Made by a program: the position numbers and the translations under genes. The notes under the pieces are model-generated. The model saw nothing but the letters and a program-made list of their open reading frames with translations. It had not been told where the DNA came from and ran no database searches. A stretch of 64,000 bases of DNA from Dipteronia dyeriana (Eukaryota; Streptophyta; Magnoliopsida; Sapindales; Sapindaceae): assembly GCA_032871835.1 (NCBI GenBank), contig CM065296.1, forward strand, positions 59,166,186 to 59,230,185, in the 5' to 3' direction. Numbering within the stretch: position 1 is the first letter of the stretch; each line of letters starts with the position of its first letter. This document shows, one piece after another, positions 45,402 through 55,350 of this stretch.

Positions 45402-45403
<2 letters not shown>

Positions 45404-46158
45404 ATATCCATACATTCCAATGTAAATATGTAAATACCTTGAGTGACATCTCTTTCTAAAACATGCATATATACAATAAAAAGAAAAAGATTCACATACA
45501 CATACATCAATTAATCAAGGGTACAACCAGGCTTCAATACCAAGTGTAGGGAAAAATCGAACAATGGAAGCGTGAAAAATCAAAATTAGGGTTTCGGTAT
45601 AAATAAAAAATTTACCTTTTAATAACAAGAACCTTAACTCTAGATTAATTGATGTATATAAAAAGAGTCGTATATTTTTCTCGTGACGATTGAACAAGCG
45701 CTGAATTGAATCCGTAAGATCTTCCAATCCAATCACGAAAGTGAATCACCTAGAAATGTGGGCTCCCTTTCTTTAAATTGTATACCTAAGGATGGAAACA
45801 AACAAAATCTTTCTCTTTGTTTGTCACAATAATCCTCCAAGAAGAAAATAAAGAACGTTAGGTCACTTGTGAATTATCAATCAATTTGATTGAAACCCTC
45901 GTGAACCTTGATTCGATGTTATACACAAAACCTTTTAATGTAAAGGCTACTAGTGTACTATTGAAAACTAAATGTTCTTTCTTCCTTTTCTTATTTACCG
46001 AATCTCACACTATTTCTTAGAGTTGATAGAATTTTGTCTATAGCAAAAACAAAATTTTCTCCCTCGGAATTCTATGGTAGCCGAATTCTCTCTTCAAAAA
46101 GAACTAGGGCTGGCCAAATTCTTCTCTTGGAAAAACTATATGGCTGGCCAAAATTCCC

Positions 46159-46162
<4 letters not shown>

Positions 46163-46204
<42 letters not shown>
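46163..46204. repeat. (TA)n microsatellite in Copia LTR
   Basis: About 40 bp of AT dinucleotides within the LTR. Confidence 0.9.
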
Positions 46205-46207
<3 letters not shown>

Positions 46208-47876
46208 CTGACCGAAATTCTTCTTTGAAATTTATTAGGATTTCAAATCATTTCCTAAAAAGGATTTACATGGTTGTTAAGAATCATTTTCTTAGGTGGA
46301 TTAACTTGGTGGTTAAGAATCCTTTTCAAAGAAGAATTTTACCCTTAGGTAGATTTACTTGGTGACCAAGAATCCTTTTCCAAAAAGAATTCTTTCCTAC
46401 ACCAAGACTCCTAATCCAACTCTATAGTGAATTTGTAACCATATTAAAGACTTCCTAATTTGATTAGATAAATAATTCCTTTTATTTATCTACTTATCAA
46501 ATATAGTCTTTAATATTAATTATACTACCAACAATAGTATAATATTTGGAGACCATCTCCTACTAGGAAAAAGATTTTGACTTTTAATTAAATAAATAAT
46601 TAATTAATCAATAAATTAATTAATTTCCATTTAATTAAATTATAAAATAAAAAATAATATATTTAGGCTTTTATACATTAGCCTTGCCGCCTATAACAAC
46701 ATATAGGTATATATACTATTTTTCTTATGTTATTAAATCCATTGGACCTTAATAAAAAGTCCACATGTGAACTAGATCCATTCTTACGAAAAGAAACAAG
46801 TTCACATGTCTCAATACAATTCTAGATGGACCCCTAAATTGGTCCGATAGAATATATAAAGTGATCCATGCAAGTTCTTATGCATTGGGGATCTTGGCGG
46901 GCTATCTAAATTTAAGCTCCAATAGACACAATTTAATCACAATCAACAAATGATTCACTTAGATCCGATCTATTAATTTTAGTTCATTCCACTAAAGAAC
47001 TAAAATTGAACTCTTAAATAGTGATAGAATAAGTTGATGTTACTCATTCATGCCATATACATCCTTATTGGAGAAAGTGTATCCTCGTGAAGAATATCAG
47101 TAATCGCCAAGAGCTCATAGACCCACCAAACTATCGAGGATAGACTATGCTATATAATCGTACTCATTGATAGCTCAAATGATAACACTTGCAACCATAA
47201 GTCCATCATTTATCTCAGGATTGAGATAGACTCTCCGATTGTTTTCAAGTGAAAACTTTTATCCATTGACGATTCTAGATAAAATATTTCATTGTGATCC
47301 AATTCAATGCACCCAGTGCACTAGATTATTTTGCCCAAAGACACCACACTTTGATGATTTTAGACTCATCATAACACATTTGATCCTACTTAAATGCTAG
47401 TAAAAGAATCTACAACTTTAACAAGATAAAGGCGCCCAATCTTTATCTTAAGTTGTGAATATTATTCAAGACTAACTAAAGAATTGTGTCTACCTTATAC
47501 ATATATAGATGTATGAACAATTCTTCTTTTCTTATAGTCTTTTGATCTTATGATTATTTACTTTTGACAATAATAATAATTAAACTAAAAATGCTATAAG
47601 ATTTGTTAAACTAGAAATCACTTTATTAATATGAAAAGATTGTCAAATACATTATTATACTCTTGCTATCGAGCATAATCCTAACAAAACTAACACGAAT
47701 ATGTTGAATGAAGAAGAAACTTGTTTCAAAATCATATCGCTTCCTTCGATCTCATTGGAAATTGAAGATTTTAATCTTAAACATAATTTCTCTCTCTAAA
47801 ACTCTCGTTTTTCCTCTCTACATAAATTTACAAAGAAACTTCGATTGTGGACTCTTTCAATACCTATCTTAATTTT

Positions 47877-49499
47877 AAGGGTGAAATTCATTTTCATCCC
47901 TCTAGTTTGACCTAATAGTCAAATTAGTCTCCATTTTTCAGTATTGTGTTGACAGGTTCCTATAGTTACTAAAAAATTGTATTTTAGTCTCTACCGTCTA
48001 TTTCAGTTAGGAATTTCAAAGATTCTGTCGAAGTTAAGAGGATAAAAGTATAAACTTACACTAATTGCTTCTAGAAACATTTTGATGAAGGGCAAGACCA
48101 TAACTTGACGAAGGGCGAGATGGTAATTTCAAAAGAAAAACAAAACAAAAAGAAAAAAAAAAGGATTTGAAAGTTTCTTTAATTTGGAAATGAAACCTAA
48201 ATTCATCTTTTCACCAACATCACCATCAACACACCACCACACAAATCACCCACCATCAGCAAACCACCACACTACAATCTTCAACCCATAAAACTCAAAC
48301 CCAGCAAATCACACAAACTCAAGCCCAGACCTAGCCATAATCACACAAAACCAAACACAAACCTAGCCACCACTAAAACCACACCATTGATCGATCTAGG
48401 GAGGCAAGAAGTCGGTCAATCTAGGAGCCGCATTCTCTCTCTCTCTCTCCTCTCTTGTTCTTTCTATCTCATTCTCTCTCGTTCTTTCCATCTCAATCTC
48501 TCTCGCATTAGGTCAACACCATTTCTAGGTGGCGGTGGCGATGGAGGTTTGTGGTACAGCGGTGGCTATAAACAAAGAATCTGGTTCAACATCTTTTTCA
48601 TCAAACAACGCATCTCTTCTTCTTCTTCAAGAATCCATCAAGAAAAGCACTCCAACGTGAGTTAAAAAGTATTCGATGATCTCCTCCATAAGAGAACGGA
48701 TGAGATCTGGAATCCAGGTCTCTTTATAATGTCAGCTACATTTTGAAGATGTGTTCGATCTCCTTTAAAATACAGAGGGGATTGAACCTGTGGTGGAAGA
48801 TGGGAGCATGATGGTAGGGTTAGAGATGCACAAGGAAGGGGATCGGAGATTCGTAGAGGATGAGTGTGTGGTGGAACCGTGGAAAAGTTCTAAAATGGAG
48901 AATTAGGTTTTTACGTTTGAGATATTTTTGTTATTATTATTTTGAGTTTATTTGAACCTGGATTTGAAGGATTCAGTTTCTTTAATACCCAAATCCTGAC
49001 ATTCAATTTCATTGAATAAGATGCTTCAAACTTCTTTACTTTCGTCAAGGAATTTTTTTTTTTTTTTTACTTTTGTAAAATTTAGATGATGAGATGTGTG
49101 ATTTTTGTTTTGATTGATTTTATAGTGGATGGAAAGAGATGGAAAAAGGAAGAAGATATGGATTGAAGAAGACTTTTTTTTTTTGGTAGATTGATGAAGA
49201 TGGTGTGGTTTGGTGATTTGAAGACATTATATTTGATGATTTTTTTTTTATGGGCATGGAAGATGAATTTTTTTAATTAATTTTTTTTTATAAAAAAAAT
49301 AGAGATGGGAGGTAAAAATTTCATTTAAGCAATCTGACCCACTTTAGTGGGCAATAGGGTCATTTGACCCTTTGTACCTATCAAATTTAACTTTTTCAAC
49401 ATAAATCGTAACAAAAGACTAAACAAGACAATTCTAAAAATCAGATAACCTATTTGACTATTAACTCAAACTAAAGGGACGAAAACGTATTTCACCCTT
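47877..49499. mobile_element. Non-autonomous DNA transposon with long terminal inverted repeats
   Basis: The left end AAGGGTGAAATTCATTTTCA, then TCCCTCTAGTTTGACC, TAATAGTCAAAT, is matched by the reverse complement of the right end (AAGGGTGAAATACGTTTTCG, TCCCTTTAGTTTGAGT, TAATAGTCAAAT). This gives inverted repeats of about 55 bp with scattered mismatches. The interior (1.6 kb) has no transposase. It holds a CACCA-rich stretch, a CTCTCT tract, and a plus-strand frame at 48387-48665 that I do not recognise. Long repeats of this kind suggest a Mutator-like non-autonomous element. A clean 9-bp target duplication is not obvious in the T-rich flanks. Confidence 0.75.
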
Positions 49500-50159
49500 G
49501 TTTTTATTTTCAATTTAGAGATTACCGTGAACAATTTAGCTTTTATGCATATATGAAAATTATATAATTACAAGCTGAAAAAGAAAAAAGAGTAAAATTG
49601 AGAAAAAATTCCGAGCTTTGGAAGGTAGTGACAGTGAGGTAGGAAAAGTGCTCGGTGTTTAGAATAATTGGAGTTTTTGAAATTCACGAGGTAAATCCGG
49701 ATCGATGGAAGAGAAGGCTTGCAAGATACGTGTTGCAGTAGATACGACATGTTTTTTTCTTGTTTGGGTGGAAAACAAATGATAACCCTTCATTTTCTTC
49801 GTGCCAAGTGGATGAAGATCATTAAAAGCTTAGGATCGGCTTTAGGTGAGGAGAAGATCTTGGTCAAGCTTCTCCATCAAATTTCCTTTCTTAGATGAAA
49901 ATCTATTACCCAAACAATTTAACGAGGAAAAATACTTTTATTAAAGTTGAATTTCAAGGATGTGATCTGATACACTTACCACCCACCTAAGCTCACCTAG
50001 AAAATAAGTACTATGTTTTTGCTTTTCGGAGCCATAAAACACAAATTACAGTTGACTTGTTTGAAATTTAGGATAATATATAATTATATAGTATGGTATC
50101 ATCGGTCACAATTCACAACTCAAGAAAAGCTAACAAACAAGCCTTACCTTTGACAAGTT
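49500..50159 (-). other. 3' flank of the host gene
   Basis: This lies downstream of the host gene's stop codon on the minus strand and probably contains its 3' untranslated region and poly(A) site. A 25-codon plus-strand frame at 49704 (MEEKACKIRVAVDTTCF) is unremarkable. Confidence 0.45.
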
Positions 50160-50656
50160 TCAGTTTAATTTCAAAAGAGAAGCTGCATCCTTGGCTGATC
50201 CCGAGTGTAAACCCAATGCATGAGCAAACATCCTCTTTGCAGCGCCTACATGTTGCTCTTTCGAGTATTCCTTGTTCGCACTACTTTTACTTCTTCCATT
50301 CCCTGATGTACCAGCATTGTATTTTGGCCTGTTGGTCTTTGGTTTACTTAAGGAGTTACCGTTTTGCTCAGCTTGGATACTGGTGGCTTGACAAGCTTCT
50401 AAACCCATACTGGGACCGACTTTATCTTCACATTCTTTACTGTCTTTAACATTGTCATCTTCATTCTGGGTTTTTATTTTTTGACCCAATGCATGAGCGA
50501 TCATTCGGCGAGCAACAACTGGGGCATTACGTGGCTTCTGCCTGACAGGTTCTGTTAACGTACACACACCTGTTGAAAAGATTCTCTCACGCGCAGCCAA
50601 ATATGCTGCTTCTCTCTCCTCAAGGCTATTTCCAAGAGGAGGCAGGTTCTTTAGCT
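50160..50656 (-). CDS. Last coding exon of a SUZ-motif host protein
   Basis: Acceptor TTTGTTTCAG (ending 50657) precedes 497 coding bases ending in a TAA at 50160-50162. The start of the exon encodes LKNLPPLGNSLEEREAAYLA then ARERIFS. REAxYxxARxRIF is the signature of the SUZ domain, an RNA-binding-associated motif often next to R3H domains. Two related segments follow, VARRMIAHALG and AAKRMFAHALG, separated by a low-complexity polar stretch. The frame is free of stops, and the reading phase matches the donor of the exon at 60687. This is an ordinary nuclear gene, not transposon-derived. The exact family and function are uncertain; an R3H/SUZ-type nucleic-acid-binding protein is the best guess. 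Upstream exons lie at higher coordinates. Confidence 0.78.
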
Positions 50657-51235
50657 CTGAAACAAACACAACTTATTAATTTATACATATCTCGCATACA
50701 TCGAATGTTGCATGAGAACCCACAAGGTTTATTTTAAAAATAAAAATAAAAACACAATTAGCATTAGTTATAAAAATTATAAATAAAATGCTTTTCCCTT
50801 TGCTGTATTATTGCTTGATGTAGCGACATCTTCCATAGGATGACAAATTTGTCCTAATTAATATTATGTACTCCGAAGTTTCAAGATGAGGGATGCCTAA
50901 ACCAACAGTGGCTATCTGAATGCGACAGTGGACACAATTCAATTTCCCAGCAAGAATTCCGATGTTTTACTCAAAGCGTGAAACCGGTGACTCAAGTCTA
51001 ACCAAAAGTGATTTTATCCACAACAAAATTCAAGAATCAAAATTTACACACAAAGGAAATTCAGGTTGCAACCAACTTACAGAAATAAAATGGTTCAAGA
51101 ATGATTTTTTCCACGGGTAAACCGATAAAACATACTTATAAGCCAAAAGCATGAACATCAACTGCAAAAACCAAGCATTTATTTTATTTTTGAAACCCAA
51201 AAACTTTAGATTTATAAAGACAAAAAAAGATTAGT

Positions 51236-51430
51236 ATTTGGCTTCTAATACACCTCACATATATAACCAACAGGTTTATTATGTGAACCAAGCCCAAATA
51301 CATATGTAGAATAAACTAAGATATAAATATAGAATGTCAAGTGGGAGGATTTGAACCCAAGACCTTCTGTACTAACTTTGATATCATGTTAAGATGCAAT
51401 TCAACACAAAAACTTAAGCTTCTTGTTAGA
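51236..51430 (-). repeat. tRNA-like, possible SINE head
   Basis: On the minus strand, CTTAACATGATATCAAAGTT is followed at the usual spacing by GGGTTCAAATCCTCCCAC. This resembles box A and box B of an RNA polymerase III promoter as in tRNA-derived SINEs. I could not define ends or a target duplication. Confidence 0.4.
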
Positions 51431-51565
51431 GACTTACCAAACAATGGTATTAATATGTAATAGTTGAAACAAGCACATAGTATGACAAGCTTTTTAGTTG
51501 TCTAAAGGAGACCTACAGCACAAGAGAACAGCTAATATTATCTACTGCGAACAGCCTATGTAATG

Positions 51566-51794
51566 TGAAGAGAAACCTGGTATTTATTTGACTTACTTTT
51601 GCACTAAATCAAATGCAGTAATATATAAAAAGGTAGTGAGAGCCAGCTCATCTTGAAACTAGGTGCCTCAGCTAATTAAAACTAATAGATAACAGAACCT
51701 ATTCTAGAGATAAGAGATAAGTAACAGCTATTTATCTCTTTTATTTCAAACTACCTAACAAAATAGAAAACATTTCTGTTAACAAACTCCAACA
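51566..51794 (-). repeat. 3' LTR of the intronic Copia
   Basis: 229 bp. It contains a ~35-bp stretch (GCTATTTATCTCTTTTATTT region, 51725-51765) absent from the partner at 60451-60650, which accounts for most of the length difference. Confidence 0.92.
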
Positions 51795-51815
51795 CCCCCC
51801 CTCAAGCTGGGCTGT
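51795..51815 (-). other. Polypurine tract of the intronic Copia
   Basis: The minus-strand sequence AGCTTGAGGGGGG lies directly before the LTR start. Confidence 0.75.
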
Positions 51816-52025
51816 AAATGTTTAACATGCCTAGCTTGGATCTCAGTTCTTCAAAACTCACTCTAGGTAGAGCTTTGGTTAGTATGTCTGCTGTTTGAAC
51901 TGTAGTGGGAGTATACTCCAGTTTGATAATTCTTCCCTCAACTTTCTCCTAAATAAAATGTCGATCGAATTCGACATGTTTGGCCCTATCATGATGAGCA
52001 GGATTCTTAGCAATACTTATAGCAG

Positions 52026-53530
52026 CTAGGTTGTCACATCTTGCTCAATAGCAACTTCCATAGGTACCTTAAGTTCAGTCAATAGCCTCTTGAACCATAT
52101 TCCCTCACAAATTCCATAGGCAATTGCCCTGAATTTTGCTTCTGCACTACTAAGAGAAACTACAGATTGTTTCTTGCTTCTCCAGGTGACCAGATTTCCC
52201 CAAACATATGAGCAATACACAGATGTTGATCTCCTGTCACTCACAGATCCTACCCGGTCAGCATCTGAAAAAACTCTAATTCCCTTGCATGTATTTTTCT
52301 TAAAAAATAAACATTACCGGTTGTCATCTTCAAGTACCTTAGTACACGATGTACTGTACTCATGTGTTCTTCATTTGGACGGTTCATAAATTGGCAGACA
52401 TAGCTCACTGGAAACCCAATATCAGGCTGGTATGAGAGAGAGAGATAATTTTCCCTACCAGCCGTTGATATCTCCATTTTTCCACCGGTGAACTGTCCTT
52501 GGCAGCTTCGAACTTGCCGGTAGGATCCATAGGTGTATCTGCTGGTCTGCAATCTGTCATTCCAGTATCTTTCAACAGGTCCAGAATATATTTCCATTGT
52601 GTAATGGTAATCCCAGCCTCTGACCTTGCCACTTCCATACATGGGAAGTACTTGAGCCTACCCAGGTCCTTTATCTCAAATTCTTTGGCTAAACAACACT
52701 TCAGCCTCTGAATTTCTACATCATGATTCTCTGTGATGATTATATCATCCACATAACACTATTAGGATAGTAATTTTACCTCCTGATGCATGCTTGACAA
52801 ATAAAGTATGGTCGGCTTGGCATTGCTGATATTGACATCTCTTGACAGCCCTAGTAAATCTCTTAAACCAAGCCCGTGGGGGACCGTTTGCATACATATA
52901 GGGACTTTCTAAGCTTACATACCTTGCTAGTGTTGAATTCATACTTGAGACCAGATGGAATCTCCATATAGACATTCTCTTCCAAGTTCCCATTAAGGAA
53001 CGTGTTCTTCACATCCAGTTGGTGTAACTTCCGGTCTAAATTAACTGCCAATGATAGTAGCACCCAAATTGTATTTAGTTTAGTTACTGGTGTGAACATT
53101 TCTTAGTAGTCAATCTCATACGACTGAGTGAATCCTTTGCCACTAATGTGGCTTTAAACCGTTCCACACCCCCATCTGAATTGTATTTCATAGTGAACAC
53201 CCACTTGCAACTGACCAACTTTTTCCCTTTAGGCAGATCAGTTATCTCCCATGTTCCATTCTTCTTCGGTACTCTCCACTCCTCCCACACAGCAGCCTTC
53301 CACTCAGGTATAGATAGAGCTTCATGGATGCTGTTGGGAATTTCAATTTTAGAGAGACTTAGGGCAAATTTGCAGAAGCCAGGAGATAGTTTGTCATAAG
53401 AAATATAATTGCTTAGAGGGGGTCGGTTTCTGCATTCTCTGGTCCCTTTCCTTAGAGCAATCGGTTGACTTAGGTCACCTGATTCTAGTTGAGAACCAGT
53501 GGACTCCATATCTGCAGTACTCTCAATCAA
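52026..53530 (-). pseudogene. Reverse transcriptase and RNase H of the intronic Copia
   Basis: RT begins in 53530-53084 (WEEWRVPKKNGTWEITDL then KLVSCKWVFTMKYNSDG) and continues in 53099-52863 ([19 protein letters not shown]). The catalytic YVDDIIIT box is near 52755-52735, followed by LGRLKYFPCMEVARSEAGI (52680) and VLRYLKMTTGNVYF (52340). RNase H is at 52244-52026 (SDRRSTSVYCSYVWGNLVTW, then SSAEAKFRAIAYGICEG). Several frameshifts (near 53100, 52990, 52750, 52420, 52250) break it. Type and order are Copia. Confidence 0.92.
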
Positions 53531-53997
53531 AACTTCTGCATATATGTTAGTGTTTTGGACTGGTGGATCCAGTTTAGAATCCTGACCTTGCTGAATATTA
53601 TTTTTGGGCTTAATATTTCTCTAAGTTGCCTTTTTCCAGGAATACACAATAGTTGTAGAGTTTCTATCAAAATGTGTTACACTAGCTGGATATTTAGACT
53701 TTTGATCAGGAATTTGTTGAGTGGACAAATCAGGTATTTGACTCCTATTAGAATTTTCCTTGGTTTGAATTTGAACTGGAATTTGAATTTCAGGATCAAG
53801 TTCTAGAAAAGGATAAATACTAGTATAAGGATTAGTATATGACTCTTTCCTAGTTTGAATTTGATATGGAAAAACAAACTCTAGATTAGGATAAGGCTGA
53901 ATATGAATTGGATATGCTCTCTCATCACTATCACTTTGACCAAACCCAAGTGACTCAATCCTATTGGGCATCCTAGTTTTATGTATCCCAGTTTTAT
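53531..53997 (-). pseudogene. Integrase C-terminal/linker part of the intronic Copia
   Basis: A frame from 53971 down to 53621 encodes a polar, P-, Q- and Y-rich segment ending in STTIVYSWKKAT. This is the variable region between the integrase core and RT in Copia elements. Sequence to its right is plastid DNA, so the core (zinc region and D, D, E residues) is missing. Confidence 0.7.
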
Positions 53998-54905
53998 ATT
54001 ATTTCAATCGAGATACCTGAATGAGGCATTAGTTCTTTTTCTTGTTCTTGAACGGATTGGAACAAATTGAGAAATCGATTTCTTCGCCTTTTTGTCAACA
54101 AGTTAGAATTCTTGTGGAGAAATACAAGATGTATGAGATTACAATGACCAATACCTATGATTCGATTAAATCCCGAAAAATCCAAAATAACATCTTTTTT
54201 ATCAGAAAAATATGACCTAACTAATTGGTGTCTCACTTGATCATTATTCACTGAGAGGCTAGAAATATATCTTCGTTCGACAAAATGAGAATGGATGTTC
54301 AGTTGATCTTGATTCTTGTGGAGTGAAAAAGAAACTACACCAGATCTGCATGAACCTCCTGATAATATCCATAAATGACTTGTTTTTGGTAAGAGTCGGA
54401 AATTACTATAATGAAATTCGGGTGCATGGTACACGTCAGTACTCCAGTGAATTTCTCCCTATAAGTCAGAATTCATATGTTTTCGATCCCTCTCCTTAAA
54501 ATTCAAAGTGTATGTATTGAAATTCGGGTGCATGGTACATGTCGGTACTCCGGTACATTTCTCCCTCTAAGTCGGAATTAATATGTTTTCGATCCCTCTC
54601 CTTAAAATTCAAAGTGTATGTTCCCACTAGAATCTCAGCAATCATTTGTTCTGATTCTACATATTAATCATTCTGAACTAAAAGAAAGCTTTTTGGTGGA
54701 ATAGTCACCTTATGTATAAAATCTTCACTCTCAATAATTACATACAAATCTATATCACATAGAAAAGCAAGATGCTCGTGCCATGTACGTGTGGGATGGA
54801 CTAAATCCTCATCGAATTTTATTTTTCCATTAGAGGGGGCTCACACATGTTCTGCGATGCCCCTAGTATGAAAAGTTCTTACTGTTAGATGAGTCCCCGG
54901 TTCCT
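53998..54905 (-). pseudogene. rpoC2: Plastid rpoC2 fragment (RNA polymerase beta'' subunit)
   Basis: Minus-strand frames encode recognisable interior rpoC2 segments: VRTF near 54880, GIAEHV and [19 protein letters not shown] (about 54855-54790), [19 protein letters not shown] (54700-54650), then [20 protein letters not shown] (54425-54370) and [17 protein letters not shown] sequence at the left end. It covers roughly 270 of the ~1,390 residues of the family. A 106-bp tandem duplication (54412-54517 and 54518-about 54615) repeats the segment coding NFKERDRKH to YHAPEF. In-frame stops and the inverted placement show it is not expressed as a subunit. Confidence 0.95.
54412..54615. repeat. 106-bp tandem duplication in rpoC2 fragment
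   Basis: TGAAATTCGGGTGCATGGTA at 54412 recurs at 54518. The two copies have diverged at about a dozen sites (e.g. CACGTCAGTACTCCAGTGAA against CATGTCGGTACTCCGGTACA). Confidence 0.92.
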
Positions 54906-55062
54906 TTTTTTTTTTTGATACCCAATCGGATTGGAACATATAATATCATTATAATGGTATAAAGTGAAAAGTTCTTAATGTTAGTTAAGTCCCCGAATCC
55001 TTTTTTTTTATATCCAATCGGATTGGAACATATAATATCATTATAATGGTATAAAGTGAATT
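54870..55062. repeat. 96-bp tandem duplication across the rpoC2/rpoB-spacer junction
   Basis: AAAAGTTCTTA at 54871 recurs at 54967. Both copies continue through GTCCCCG, a T run, CCAATCGGATTGGAACATAT and AATATCATTATAATGGTATA. The first part is rpoC2 code and the rest is rpoB-upstream-type sequence, so the duplicated unit contains the rearrangement junction. Confidence 0.85.
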
Positions 55063-55350
55063 TTCTAATCTAGAAAAAAATAAAAAAATCCATAATTCTA
55101 AGTGGAATTTATCAATTCCTTTATGTTTGGATCTATCAATTAGAAATTCCAATTTAACCAAGTCAAAAATTAAGTCTAAAATCATCTTTTTTCCCCGTTC
55201 ATACGTATTTCATAGATTCCATATTTATATGGAGTTGGGTAAAATTTCATGTGATTCAGTAAACAGAATTTCATCATTGCTAGATCGATTCATATGATTC
55301 AATGCAGAATGAGAAAAGAATGGGATTTTTTGATAAATGGGAAATTCAAA
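55063..55350 (+). promoter_or_regulatory. Plastid rpoB upstream region
   Basis: AT-rich spacer directly upstream of the rpoB-like frame, expected to carry the plastid rpoB promoter. Words such as CATAGATTCC are present near 55211, but I cannot fix the promoter motif. It would be inactive in the nucleus. Confidence 0.5.

Larger units (their letters stand above)
45251..47686 (-). mobile_element. Internally deleted Copia element (same family)
   Basis: AAACT flanks it at 45246-45250 and 47687-47691, so these are true termini. On the minus strand it has a full LTR (47686 down to 45545, 2142 bp), a mutated primer-binding site, about 200 bp of leader, and then the last 90 bp of an LTR (45340 down to 45251). 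All of gag and pol and most of the 3' LTR are gone. The leader/LTR junction lies after AACAAGAACC, present in both parent sequences. Two (TA)n microsatellites occur at about 45369-45401 and 46163-46203. Confidence 0.9.
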
